The notes below the pieces were generated by a model, which made no database searches, had not been told where the DNA came from, and saw only the letters and a list, made by a program, of their open reading frames with translations. DNA of 64,000 nt, taken from positions 296,001 to 360,000 of the forward strand of contig JAZGUH010000378.1 of NCBI GenBank assembly GCA_037893225.1, in the 5' to 3' direction. Position 1 is the stretch's first letter. Every line of letters starts with the position of its first letter. This document shows, piece after piece, positions 1 through 8,597 of this stretch. Source of the stretch: Hippasteria phrygiana (Eukaryota > Echinodermata > Asteroidea > Valvatida > Goniasteridae). A program made the translations under genes and the position numbers.

Positions 1-39
1 TCTTTTAACATGCACAGTTTTCCTATTACAAGAAACTTC

Positions 40-44
40 AAAAA
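40..44 (-). terminator. Pol III terminator T5 (common type)
   Basis: The five A's on the plus strand are TTTTT in the transcript, 12 nt past A73 of the gene at 56-128. Most class A genes carry this run or a T4 at +13 (plus-strand AAAATTAT). Others have a T7 at +21 or a T5 at +23. Confidence 0.75.
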
Positions 45-55
45 TATAGACCGTT

Positions 56-72
56 TGCCGGAACCCGGGATT

Positions 73-122
<50 letters not shown>

Positions 123-128
123 TCCGGC
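56..128 (-). tRNA. tRNA-Phe (GAA), class A reference copy
   Basis: Delivers phenylalanine to UUC/UUU codons. Read on the minus strand it folds as a standard cloverleaf: acceptor GCCGGAA/TTCCGGC (7 perfect pairs), D stem GCTC/GAGC, anticodon stem TCAGA/TCTGA with loop CTGAAGA, and T stem CCTGG/CCGGG with one U51-G63 wobble. The GAA anticodon is at 93-95. Invariant T8, A14, G18, G19, A21, T33, T54, T55, C56 and A58 are present, as are the Phe identity bases G20, G34-A36 and A73. The A box (TAGCTCAGTTGG, 110-121) and B box (GGTTCAATCCC, 67-77) are the internal Pol III promoter. There is no intron and no encoded CCA. The T5 stop begins 12 nt after A73. '+n' in other entries counts from A73. Confidence 0.93.
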
Positions 129-192
129 TGTATTACGAAATCAATTCAAACCTTCATGAGAGTGGCAATGGAAAGTTGCGTTGAAAGATAGG

Positions 193-202
193 TGATGACG
201 TA
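193..202. promoter_or_regulatory. conserved CRE-like spacer motif
   Basis: TGATGACGTA contains TGACGTA, close to the ATF/CREB core TGACGTCA. It lies ~65-75 bp upstream of the tRNA at 56-128 in its transcription sense and recurs in almost every spacer. Rare exceptions are GATGAAGTA (e.g. 28014) and GATGACATA (e.g. 38712). Conservation may reflect amplification alone; no function is shown. Confidence 0.25.
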
Positions 203-274
203 TATTTCTGTGCGTTTTGTCTTTTAACATGCACAGTTTTCCTATTACAAGAAACTTCAAAATTATCAACTGTT

Positions 275-291
275 TGCCGGAACCCGGGATT

Positions 292-341
<50 letters not shown>

Positions 342-347
342 TCCGGC
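275..347 (-). tRNA. tRNA-Phe (GAA)
   Basis: Exact class A; T4 stop at +13. Confidence 0.88.
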
Positions 348-361
348 TGTATTATGATCCC
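348..361 (-). promoter_or_regulatory. AT-rich 5' flank of tRNA (TATA-like)
   Basis: Immediately upstream of the tRNA at 275-347, the minus strand reads GGGATCATAATACA. Variants before other copies read GGGATTATAATACA (class B neighbours), GATCATAATATA (many class T) and GATTTCGTAATACA. A short AT-rich element just upstream of a tRNA can help TFIIIB and start-site choice in eukaryotes. This is inference by position only. Confidence 0.3.
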
Positions 362-493
362 AATTCCTACCTTCATAAGACTGGCAATGAAAAGTTGCGT
401 TGAAAGATAGGTGATGACGTATATTTCTTTGCGTTTTGTCTTTTAACATGCGCAGTTTTCCTATTACAAGAAACTTCAAAAATATAGACCGTT

Positions 494-510
494 TGCCGGA
501 ACCCGGGATT

Positions 511-547
<37 letters not shown>

Positions 548-566
548 ATAACTGAGCTATTCCGGC
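494..566 (-). pseudogene. tRNA-Phe class B (D-loop decayed), 33 copies
   Basis: Full 73-nt length, but the D loop reads AGTTATGA instead of AGTTGGGA, so invariant G18 and G19 become A and T. These bases make the D-loop/T-loop contacts and belong to the A box, so both folding and transcription should suffer. Stems and the GAA anticodon are intact, and a tRNA finder may still score them as genes. Copies start at 494, 2291, 4126, 4777, 7241, 9950, 10601, 13065, 14900, 15551, 18228, 18880, 21118, 21769, 23131, 25370, 28094, 30229, 30880, 33666, 41192, 46313, 47893, 48828, 51562, 54575, 57247, 57898, 58549, 59484, 60358, 61293 and 63254. 4777 and 10601 also have T55C. Confidence 0.8.
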
Positions 567-716
567 TGTATTATAATCCCAATTCCTACCTTCATGAGAG
601 TGGCAATGGAAAGTTGCGTTGAAGGATAGGTGATGACGTACACCTATTTCTGTGCGCTTTGTCTTTTAGCAGGCGCAGGTTTCTTACGACAAGAAACTTC
701 ACAAATAAGAACCGTT

Positions 717-753
717 TGCCGGAACCTGGGATTGAACCAGGGACTATTCCGGC
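717..753 (-). pseudogene. tRNA-Phe class M minihelix, 20 copies
   Basis: A 36-nt internal deletion removes the D arm and anticodon arm. What remains is GCCGGAA, a TAGTC linker, the whole T arm and TTCCGGC, i.e. an acceptor/T-arm hairpin with A73. The A box is gone and the B box kept. Copies start at 717, 1113, 2733, 5874, 6061, 7683, 11698, 11885, 13507, 16648, 16835, 19539, 19726, 22428, 22615, 23790, 23977, 37771, 38390 and 42289. Two spacer contexts occur: a T5 at +6 (5874 type) or a T7 at +21 (6061 type). 717 has the class T base A63, so it arose separately. 2733, 7683 and 13507 carry a C in place of the first plus-strand G. Confidence 0.85.
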
Positions 754-897
754 TGTATTATGATCCCAATTCCTACCTTCATGAGACTGTAAATGAAAAG
801 TTGAAAGATAGGTGATGACGTATCCTATTTCTATGCGTTTTGTCTTTTAACATGCACAGTTTTGCTATTACAAGAAACTTCAAAAATAGAAACCGTT

Positions 898-929
898 TGC
901 CGGAACCCGGGATTGAACCAGGGATCGAC

Positions 930-960
<31 letters not shown>

Positions 961-966
961 TCCGGC
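898..966 (-). pseudogene. tRNA-Phe class R (68-nt core), 39 copies
   Basis: The 3' strand of the anticodon stem is gone and four bases, TCGA, sit beside the variable loop (minus strand CTGAAGGTCGATCCC). No normal anticodon stem can form. Acceptor, D and T arms and both promoter boxes remain, so it could still be transcribed. Copies start at 898, 3913, 4564, 8744, 9737, 10388, 14687, 15338, 18015, 18666, 20905, 21556, 25157, 27879, 28741, 30667, 31527, 33453, 34313, 36239, 40979, 46100, 46960, 47680, 48540, 51349, 52000, 53300, 54362, 55013, 56313, 57034, 57685, 58336, 59195, 60145, 61004, 63041 and 63692. 46960 is one base shorter; 59195 and 61004 are one base longer. Confidence 0.85.
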
Positions 967-1266
967 TGTATTATGATCCCAATTCCTACCTTCATGAGAC
1001 TGGCAATGAAAAGTTGCGTTGAAAGATAGGTGATGACGTATATTTCTGTGCGCTTTGTCTTTTAATATGCGCAGTTTTCTTAATACAAGAAACTTCACAA
1101 ATAAAAACCGTTTGCCGGAACCCGGGATTGAACCAGGGACTATTCCGGCTGTGATGATCCCAATTCCTACCTTCATGAGACTGTAAATGAAAAGTTGAAA
1201 GATAGGTGATGACGTATACCTATTTCTATGCGTTTTGTCTTTTAACATGCGCAGTTTTCTTATTAC

Positions 1267-1273
1267 AAAAAAA
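1267..1273 (-). terminator. Pol III terminator T7 (distal type)
   Basis: A run of seven T's on the minus strand at +21 of the gene at 1294-1366. The same long run follows 2916, 6244, 7866, 12068, 13690, 17018, 19909, 24160, 37954 and 44885. In these units the usual +12 run is reduced to TTT. Confidence 0.7.
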
Positions 1274-1293
1274 CTTCAGAAATAGAAACCGTT

Positions 1294-1310
1294 TGCCAGA
1301 ACCCGGGATT

Positions 1311-1360
<50 letters not shown>

Positions 1361-1366
1361 TCCGGC
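1294..1366 (-). tRNA. tRNA-Phe (GAA), variant
   Basis: Class A with C69T, a tolerable G4-U69 wobble. T7 stop at +21. Confidence 0.75.
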
Positions 1367-1516
1367 TGTATTACGAACCCAATTCCTACCTTCATGAGAC
1401 TGGCAATGAAAAATTGCGTTGAAAGATAGGCGATGACGTAGACCTATTTCTTTGCGTTTTGTCTTTTAACATGCACAGTTTTCCTATTACAAGAAACTTC
1501 AAAAATATAGACCGTT

Positions 1517-1554
1517 TGCCGGAACCCGGGATTGACCCAGGGACCTTCAGATCT
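1517..1554 (-). pseudogene. tRNA-Phe class H (3' half only), 19 copies
   Basis: Only the tRNA 3' half survives, up to the anticodon loop. Its plus-strand copy breaks off at AGATCT and runs straight into GACGTAGCC of the spacer, giving a ~119-bp monomer. T54G also damages the B box and T loop. Copies start at 1517, 3139, 6467, 8963, 12291, 13913, 17241, 20132, 22797, 24383, 27105, 29893, 32679, 35465, 42475, 43898, 45326, 50575 and 53588. The join lies in TGACG, found both in the tRNA and in the spacer. A class A unit almost always sits on its right. Confidence 0.85.
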
Positions 1555-1635
1555 GACGTAGCCTATTTCTTTGCGTTTTGTCTTTTAACATGCGCAGTTT
1601 TGTTATTACAAGAAACTTCAAAAATAAGAACCGTT

Positions 1636-1652
1636 TGCCGGAACCCGGGATT

Positions 1653-1702
<50 letters not shown>

Positions 1703-1708
1703 TCCGGC
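1636..1708 (-). tRNA. tRNA-Phe (GAA)
   Basis: Exact class A, paired with the H unit at 1517; T5 at +12. Confidence 0.88.
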
Positions 1709-1852
1709 TGTATTATGATCCCAATTCCTACCTTCATGAGACTGTAAATGAAAAGTTGAAAGATAGGTGATGACGTAGCCTATTTCTGTGCGTTTTGTCT
1801 TTTAACATGCACAGTTTTCCTATTACAAGAAACTTCAAAAATATGTACCGTT

Positions 1853-1869
1853 TGCCGGAACCCGGGATT

Positions 1870-1919
<50 letters not shown>

Positions 1920-1925
1920 TCCGGC
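1853..1925 (-). tRNA. tRNA-Phe (GAA)
   Basis: Exact class A; T5 at +12. Duplicate of 56-128 with offset 1,797. Confidence 0.88.
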
Positions 1926-2071
1926 TGTATTACGAAATCAATTCAAACCTTCATGAGAGTGGCAATGGAAAGTTGCGTTGAAAGATAGGTGATGACGTAT
2001 ATTTCTGTGCGTTTTGTCTTTTAACATGCACAGTTTTCCTATTACAAGAAACTTCAAAATTATCAACTGTT

Positions 2072-2088
2072 TGCCGGAACCCGGGATT

Positions 2089-2138
<50 letters not shown>

Positions 2139-2144
2139 TCCGGC
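2072..2144 (-). tRNA. tRNA-Phe (GAA)
   Basis: Exact class A; T4 at +13. Confidence 0.88.
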
Positions 2145-2307
2145 TGTATTATGATCCCAATTCCTACCTTCATAAGACTGGCAATGAAAAGTTGCGTTGA
2201 AAGATAGGTGATGACGTATATTTCTTTGCGTTTTGTCTTTTAACATGCGCAGTTTTCCTATTACAAGAAACTTCAAAAATATAGACCGTTTGCCGGAACC
2301 CGGGATT

Positions 2308-2344
<37 letters not shown>

Positions 2345-2513
2345 ATAACTGAGCTATTCCGGCTGTATTATAATCCCAATTCCTACCTTCATGAGAGTGG
2401 CAATGGAAAGTTGCGTTGAAGGATAGGTGATGACGTACACCTATTTCTGCGCGCTTTGTCTTTTAGCAGGCGCAGGTTTCTTACGACAAGAAACTTCACA
2501 AATAAGAACCGTT

Positions 2514-2530
2514 TGCCGGAACCTGGGATT

Positions 2531-2580
<50 letters not shown>

Positions 2581-2586
2581 TCCGGC
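2514..2586 (-). tRNA. tRNA-Phe (GAA), class T reference copy
   Basis: Differs from class A by G63A only. This turns the U51-G63 wobble of the T stem into a U51-A63 Watson-Crick pair, so the cloverleaf has no non-canonical stem pair. All other invariant and identity bases are kept. The 3' flank belongs to a distinct spacer (TTTTAGCAGGCGCAGGTTTC on the plus strand) and here has no run of four or more T's before the class B unit at 2291. Termination would therefore be weak and a joint precursor is possible. This class always has a B or B' unit on its left, apart from the H-type rearrangements. Confidence 0.88.
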
Positions 2587-2915
2587 TGTATTTTGATCCC
2601 AATTCCTACCTTCATGAGACTGGCAATGAAAAGTTGCGTTGAAAGATAGGTGATGACGTATATTTCTGTGCGCTTTGTCTTTTAATATGCGCAGTTTTCT
2701 TAATACAAGAAACTTCACAAATAAAAACCGTTTCCCGGAACCCGGGATTGAACCAGGGACTATTCCGGCTGTATTATGATCCCAATTCCTACCTTCATGA
2801 GACTGTAAATGAAAAGTTGAAAGATAGGTGATGACGTATACCTATTTCTATGCGTTTTGTCTTTTAACATGCGCAGTTTTCTTATTACAAAAAAACTTCA
2901 GAAATAGAAACCGTT

Positions 2916-2932
2916 TGCCGGAACCCGGGATT

Positions 2933-2982
<50 letters not shown>

Positions 2983-2988
2983 TCCGGC
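2916..2988 (-). tRNA. tRNA-Phe (GAA)
   Basis: Exact class A; T7 at +21. Confidence 0.88.
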
Positions 2989-3257
2989 TGTATTACGAAC
3001 CCAATTCCTACCTTCATGAGACTGGCAATGAAAAGTTGCGTTGAAAGATAGGCGATGACGTAGACCTATTTCTTTGCGTTTTGTCTTTTAACATGCACAG
3101 TTTTCCTATTACAAGAAACTTCAAAAATATAGACCGTTTGCCGGAACCCGGGATTGACCCAGGGACCTTCAGATCTGACGTAGCCTATTTCTTTGCGTTT
3201 TGTCTTTTAACATACGCAGTTTTGTTATTACAAGAAACTTCAAAAATAAGAACCGTT

Positions 3258-3274
3258 TGCCGGAACCCGGGATT

Positions 3275-3324
<50 letters not shown>

Positions 3325-3330
3325 TCCGGC
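3258..3330 (-). tRNA. tRNA-Phe (GAA)
   Basis: Exact class A beside H unit 3139; T5 at +12. Confidence 0.88.
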
Positions 3331-3474
3331 TGTATTATGATCCCAATTCCTACCTTCATGAGACTGTAAATGAAAAGTTGAAAGATAGGTGATGACGTAG
3401 CCTATTTCTGTGCGTTTTGTCTTTTAACATGCACAGTTTTCCTATTACAAGAAACTTCAAAAATATAGACCGTT

Positions 3475-3491
3475 TGCCGGAACCCGGGATT

Positions 3492-3541
<50 letters not shown>

Positions 3542-3547
3542 TCCGGC
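3475..3547 (-). tRNA. tRNA-Phe (GAA)
   Basis: Exact class A; T5 at +12; 5' flank carries the TGCATTACG plus-strand variant. Confidence 0.88.
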
Positions 3548-3693
3548 TGCATTACGAAATCAATTCAAACTTTCATGAGAGTGGCAATGGAAAGTTGCGT
3601 TGAAACATAGGTGATGACGTATATTTCTGTGCGTTTTGTCTTTTAACATGCACAGTTTTCCTATTACAAGAAACTTCAAAATTATAAACTGTT

Positions 3694-3710
3694 TGCCGGA
3701 ACCCGGGATT

Positions 3711-3760
<50 letters not shown>

Positions 3761-3766
3761 TCCGGC
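3694..3766 (-). tRNA. tRNA-Phe (GAA)
   Basis: Exact class A; T4 at +13. Confidence 0.88.
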
Positions 3767-4142
3767 TGTATTATGATCCCAATTCCTACCTTCATAAGAC
3801 TGGCAATGAAAAGTTGCGTTGAAAGATAGGTGATGACGTATATTTCTTTGCGTTTTGTCTTTTAACATGCGCAGTTTTGCTATTACAAGAAACTTCAAAA
3901 ATAGAAACCGTTTGCCGGAACCCGGGATTGAACCAGGGATCGACCTTCAGTCTGACGCTTTCCCAACTGAGCTATTCCGGCTGTATTATGATCCCAAATC
4001 CTACCTTCATGAGACTGTAAATGAAAAGTTGAAAGATAGGTGATGACGTAGCCTATTTCTGTGCGTTTTGTCTTTTAACATGCACAGTTTTCCTATTACA
4101 AGAAACTTCAAAAATATAGACCGTTTGCCGGAACCCGGGATT

Positions 4143-4179
<37 letters not shown>

Positions 4180-4344
4180 ATAACTGAGCTATTCCGGCTG
4201 TATTATAATCCCAATTCCTACCTTCATGAGAGTGGCAATGGAAAGTTGCGTTGAAGGATAGGTGATGACGTATATTTCTGTGCGTTTTGTCTTTTAACAT
4301 GCACAGTTTTCCTATTTCAAGAAACTTCAAAATTATAAACTGTT

Positions 4345-4361
4345 TGCCGGAACCCGGGATT

Positions 4362-4411
<50 letters not shown>

Positions 4412-4417
4412 TTCGGC
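4345..4417 (-). pseudogene. tRNA-Phe class F (acceptor mismatch), 8 copies
   Basis: Full length with G5A only, so A5 faces C68. A5 is the base I recall from canonical metazoan tRNA-Phe (GCCGAAA), where it pairs with U68; here its partner is C. It may be a weak but working gene. Copies start at 4345, 10169, 15119, 18447, 21337, 25589, 40541 and 40760. 18447 adds C50A. 40541 and 40760 are adjacent units. Confidence 0.6.
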
Positions 4418-4595
4418 TGTATTATGATCCCAATTCCTACCTTCATAAGACTGGCAATGAAAAGTTGCGTTGAAAGATAGGTGATGACGTATATTTCTTT
4501 GCGTTTTGTCTTTTAACATGCGCAGTTTTGCTATTACAAGAAACTTCAAAAATAGAAACCGTTTGCCGGAACCCGGGATTGAACCAGGGATCGAC

Positions 4596-4626
<31 letters not shown>

Positions 4627-4795
4627 TCCGGCTGTATTATGATCCCAATTCCTACCTTCATGAGACTGTAAATGAAAAGTTGAAAGATAGGTGATGACGT
4701 AGCCTATTTCTGTGCGTTTTGTCTTTTAACATGCACAGTTTTCCTATTACAAGAAACTTCAAAAATATAGACCGTTTGCCGGAACCCGGGATTGG

Positions 4796-4830
<35 letters not shown>

Positions 4831-4973
4831 ATAACTGAGCTATTCCGGCTGTATTATAATCCCAATTCCTACCTTCATGAGAGTGGCAATGGAAAGTTGC
4901 GTTGAAGGATAGGTGATGACGTACACCTATTTCTGTGCGCTTTGTCTTTTAGCAGGCGCAGGTTTCTTACTAC

Positions 4974-4979
4974 AAAAAA
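4974..4979 (-). terminator. Pol III terminator T6 of some class T genes
   Basis: A T6 at +21 of the class T gene at 5000-5072. Ten of the 22 class T genes have it (5000, 10824, 15774, 19103, 21992, 23354, 41415, 49051, 59707, 61516). The other twelve have lost it. Confidence 0.65.
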
Positions 4980-4999
4980 CTTCACAAATAAGAACCGTT

Positions 5000-5016
5000 T
5001 GCCGGAACCTGGGATT

Positions 5017-5066
<50 letters not shown>

Positions 5067-5072
5067 TCCGGC
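5000..5072 (-). tRNA. tRNA-Phe (GAA), class T
   Basis: G63A; T6 stop at +21; 5' flank reads ATAATATA. Confidence 0.87.
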
Positions 5073-5218
5073 TATATTATGATCCCAATTCCTACCTTCA
5101 TGAGACTGGCAATGAAAAGTTGAAAGATAGGCGATGACGTAGACCTATTTCTGTGCGTTTTGTCTTTTAACATGCACAGTTTTCCTATTACAAAAACACT
5201 TCAGAAATAGAAACCGTT

Positions 5219-5235
5219 TGCCGGAACCCGGGATT

Positions 5236-5285
<50 letters not shown>

Positions 5286-5291
5286 TCCGGC
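5219..5291 (-). tRNA. tRNA-Phe (GAA)
   Basis: Exact class A; only TTT near +12, then T5 at +23. Confidence 0.87.
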
Positions 5292-5437
5292 TGTATTATG
5301 ATCCCAATTCCTACCTTCATGAGACTGGAAATGAAAAGTTGAAAGATAGGTGATGACGTTGACCTATTTCTGTGCGTTTTGTCTTTTAACATGCACAGTT
5401 TTCCTATTACAAAAACACTTCAGAAATAGAAACCGTT

Positions 5438-5454
5438 TGCCGGAACCCGGGATT

Positions 5455-5504
<50 letters not shown>

Positions 5505-5510
5505 TCCGGC
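5438..5510 (-). tRNA. tRNA-Phe (GAA)
   Basis: Exact class A; near-twin of the previous unit; T5 at +23. Confidence 0.87.
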
Positions 5511-5654
5511 TGTATTATGATCCCAATTCCTACCTTCATGAGACTGTAAATGAAAAGTTGAAAGATAGGTGATGACGTAGCCTATTTCTGTGCGTTTTGT
5601 CTTTTAACATGCACAGTTTTCCTATTACAAGAAACTTCAAAAATAGAAATCGTT

Positions 5655-5671
5655 TGCCGGAACCCGGGATT

Positions 5672-5721
<50 letters not shown>

Positions 5722-5727
5722 TCCGGC
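5655..5727 (-). tRNA. tRNA-Phe (GAA)
   Basis: Exact class A; trailer AACGATTTC instead of AACGGTTTC; T5 at +12. Confidence 0.88.
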
Positions 5728-6243
5728 TGTATTATGATCCCAATTCCTACCTTCATGAGACTGGCAATGAAAAGTTGCGTTGAAAGATAGGTGATGACGT
5801 ATATTTCTGTGCGCTTTGTCTTTTAATATGCGCAGTTTTCGTAATACAAGAAACTTCACAAATAAAAACCGTTTGCCGGAACCCGGGATTGAACCAGGGA
5901 CTATTCCGGCTGTATTATGATCCCAATTCCTACCTTCATGAGACTGTAAATGAAAAGTTGAAAGATAGGTGATGACGTATATAGACCTATTTCTATGCGC
6001 TTTGTCTTTTAGTATGCGCAGTTTTCTTATTACAAAAAAACTTCAGAAATAGAAACCGTTTGCCGGAACCCGGGATTGAACCAGGGACTATTCCGGCTGT
6101 ATTATGATCCCAATTCCTACCTTCATGAGACTGTAAATGAAAAGTTGAAAGATAGGTGATGACGTACACCTATTTCTATGCGTTTTGTCTTTTAACATGC
6201 GCAGTTTTCTTATTACAAAAAAACTTCAGAAATAGAAACCGTT

Positions 6244-6260
6244 TGCCGGAACCCGGGATT

Positions 6261-6310
<50 letters not shown>

Positions 6311-6316
6311 TCCGGC
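6244..6316 (-). tRNA. tRNA-Phe (GAA)
   Basis: Exact class A; T7 at +21. Confidence 0.88.
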
Positions 6317-6585
6317 TGTATTACGAAACCAATTCCTACCTTCATGAGACTGGCAATGAAAAATTGCGTTGAAAGATAGGCGATGACGTAGACCTATTTC
6401 TTTGCGTTTTGTCTTTTAACATGCACAGTTTTCCTATTACAAGAAACTTCAAAAATATAGACCGTTTGCCGGAACCCGGGATTGACCCAGGGACCTTCAG
6501 ATCTGACGTAGCCTATTTCTTTGCGTTTTGTCTTTTAACATGCGCAGTTTTGCTATTACAAGAAACTTCAAAAATAAGAACCGTT

Positions 6586-6602
6586 TGCCGGAACCCGGGA
6601 TT

Positions 6603-6652
<50 letters not shown>

Positions 6653-6658
6653 TCCGGC
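6586..6658 (-). tRNA. tRNA-Phe (GAA)
   Basis: Exact class A beside H unit 6467; T5 at +12. Confidence 0.88.
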
Positions 6659-6802
6659 TGTATTATGATCCCAATTCCTACCTTCATGAGACTGTAAATG
6701 AAAAGTTGAAAGATAGGTGATGACGTAGCCTATTTCTGTGCGTTTTGTCTTTTAACATGCACAGTTTTCCTATTACAAGAAACTTCAAAAATATGTACCG
6801 TT

Positions 6803-6819
6803 TGCCGGAACCCGGGATT

Positions 6820-6869
<50 letters not shown>

Positions 6870-6875
6870 TCCGGC
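6803..6875 (-). tRNA. tRNA-Phe (GAA)
   Basis: Exact class A; T5 at +12. Confidence 0.88.
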
Positions 6876-7021
6876 TGTATTACGAAATCAATTCAAACCT
6901 TCATGAGAGTGGCAATGGAAAGTTGCGTTGAAAGATAGGTGATGACGTATATTTCTGTGCGTTTTGTCTTTTAACATGCACAGTTTTCCTATTACAAGAA
7001 ACTTCAAAATTATCAACTGTT

Positions 7022-7038
7022 TGCCGGAACCCGGGATT

Positions 7039-7088
<50 letters not shown>

Positions 7089-7094
7089 TCCGGC
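7022..7094 (-). tRNA. tRNA-Phe (GAA)
   Basis: Exact class A; T4 at +13. Confidence 0.88.
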
Positions 7095-7257
7095 TGTATT
7101 ATGATCCCAATTCCTACCTTCATAAGACTGGCAATGAAAAGTTGCGTTGAAAGATAGGTGATGACGTATATTTCTTTGCGTTTTGTCTTTTAACATGCGC
7201 AGTTTTCCTATTACAAGAAACTTCAAAAATATAGACCGTTTGCCGGAACCCGGGATT

Positions 7258-7294
<37 letters not shown>

Positions 7295-7463
7295 ATAACT
7301 GAGCTATTCCGGCTGTATTATAATCCCAATTCCTACCTTCATGAGAGTGGCAATGGAAAGTTGCGTTGAAGGATAGGTGATGACGTACACCTATTTCTGT
7401 GCGCTTTGTCTTTTAGCAGGCGCAGGTTTCTTACGACAAGAAACTTCACAAATAAGAACCGTT

Positions 7464-7480
7464 TGCCGGAACCTGGGATT

Positions 7481-7530
<50 letters not shown>

Positions 7531-7536
7531 TCCGGC
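7464..7536 (-). tRNA. tRNA-Phe (GAA), class T
   Basis: G63A; no T4 run before the class B unit at 7241. Confidence 0.85.
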
Positions 7537-7865
7537 TGTATTTTGATCCCAATTCCTACCTTCATGAGACTGGCAATGAAAAGTTGCGTTGAAAGATAGG
7601 TGATGACGTATATTTCTGTGCGCTTTGTCTTTTAATATGCGCAGTTTTCTTAATACAAGAAACTTCACAAATAAAAACCGTTTCCCGGAACCCGGGATTG
7701 AACCAGGGACTATTCCGGCTGTATTATGATCCCAATTCCTACCTTCATGAGACTGTAAATGAAAAGTTGAAAGATAGGTGATGACGTATACCTATTTCTA
7801 TGCGTTTTGTCTTTTAACATGCGCAGTTTTCTTATTACAAAAAAACTTCAGAAATAGAAACCGTT

Positions 7866-7882
7866 TGCCGGAACCCGGGATT

Positions 7883-7924
<42 letters not shown>

Positions 7925-7938
7925 AGAGCTATTCCGGC
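7866..7938 (-). tRNA. tRNA-Phe (GAA), A14 variant
   Basis: A14T breaks the invariant U8-A14 tertiary pair and alters the A box; probably impaired. T7 at +21. Confidence 0.55.
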
Positions 7939-8088
7939 TGTATTACGAACCCAATTCCTACCTTCATGAGACTGGCAATGAAAAGTTGCGTTGAAAGATA
8001 GGCGATGACGTAGACCTATTTCTTTGCGTTTTGTCTTTTAACATGCACAGTTTTCCTATTACAAGAAACTTCAAAAATATAGACCGTT

Positions 8089-8105
8089 TGCCGGAACCCG
8101 GGATT

Positions 8106-8155
<50 letters not shown>

Positions 8156-8161
8156 TCCGGC
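8089..8161 (-). tRNA. tRNA-Phe (GAA)
   Basis: Exact class A in a place where other repeats have an H unit followed by an A unit; a join of the two without the 119-bp H monomer. T5 at +12. Confidence 0.88.
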
Positions 8162-8305
8162 TGTATTATGATCCCAATTCCTACCTTCATGAGACTGTAA
8201 ATGAAAAGTTGAAAGATAGGTGATGACGTAGCCTATTTCTGTGCGTTTTGTCTTTTAACATGCACAGTTTTCCTATTACAAGAAACTTCAAAAATATAGA
8301 CCGTT

Positions 8306-8322
8306 TGCCGGAACCCGGGATT

Positions 8323-8372
<50 letters not shown>

Positions 8373-8378
8373 TCCGGC
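8306..8378 (-). tRNA. tRNA-Phe (GAA)
   Basis: Exact class A; T5 at +12; inside the extra 874-bp block. Confidence 0.88.
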
Positions 8379-8524
8379 TGCATTACGAAATCAATTCAAA
8401 CTTTCATGAGAGTGGCAATGGAAAGTTGCGTTGAAACATAGGTGATGACGTATATTTCTGTGCGTTTTGTCTTTTAACATGCACAGTTTTCCTATTACAA
8501 GAAACTTCAAAATTATAAACTGTT

Positions 8525-8541
8525 TGCCGGAACCCGGGATT

Positions 8542-8591
<50 letters not shown>

Positions 8592-8597
8592 TCCGGC
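8525..8597 (-). tRNA. tRNA-Phe (GAA)
   Basis: Exact class A; T4 at +13. Confidence 0.88.

Larger units (their letters stand above)
1..717. repeat. 1,797-bp offset duplication (partner 1798-2514)
   Basis: Units A-A-B at 56, 275 and 494 reappear at 1853, 2072 and 2291 with the same spacer variants (ATCAACTG, ATTACGAAATCAATT). The match ends where 717 has lost the 36 bp that 2514 keeps. Confidence 0.85.
3140..8089. repeat. 4,950-bp higher-order repeat, copy 1
   Basis: Starts at an H unit. Unit order is H A A A R B F R B T A A A M M A H A A A B T M A. Single-base marks such as the A14T copy and CCCGGAACC in the M unit recur at fixed offsets in the next copy. The stretch 1518-3139 is the tail of an earlier copy (offset 4,950). 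Confidence 0.88.

Noticed and set aside
141..479. Repeated open frames of 60-145 codons on both strands.
   Set aside because: They span tRNA plus spacer, overlap each other on both strands, repeat with the array and show no domain. Periodicity alone explains their recurrence.
613..660. GTTGCGTTG versus GTTG spacer difference as a functional switch.
   Set aside because: A five-base slippage between short repeats; it follows monomer lineage and no role is visible.
898..966. Class R as a tRNA of another isotype.
   Set aside because: The anticodon stem cannot form, so no anticodon can be assigned; the remainder is plainly tRNA-Phe.
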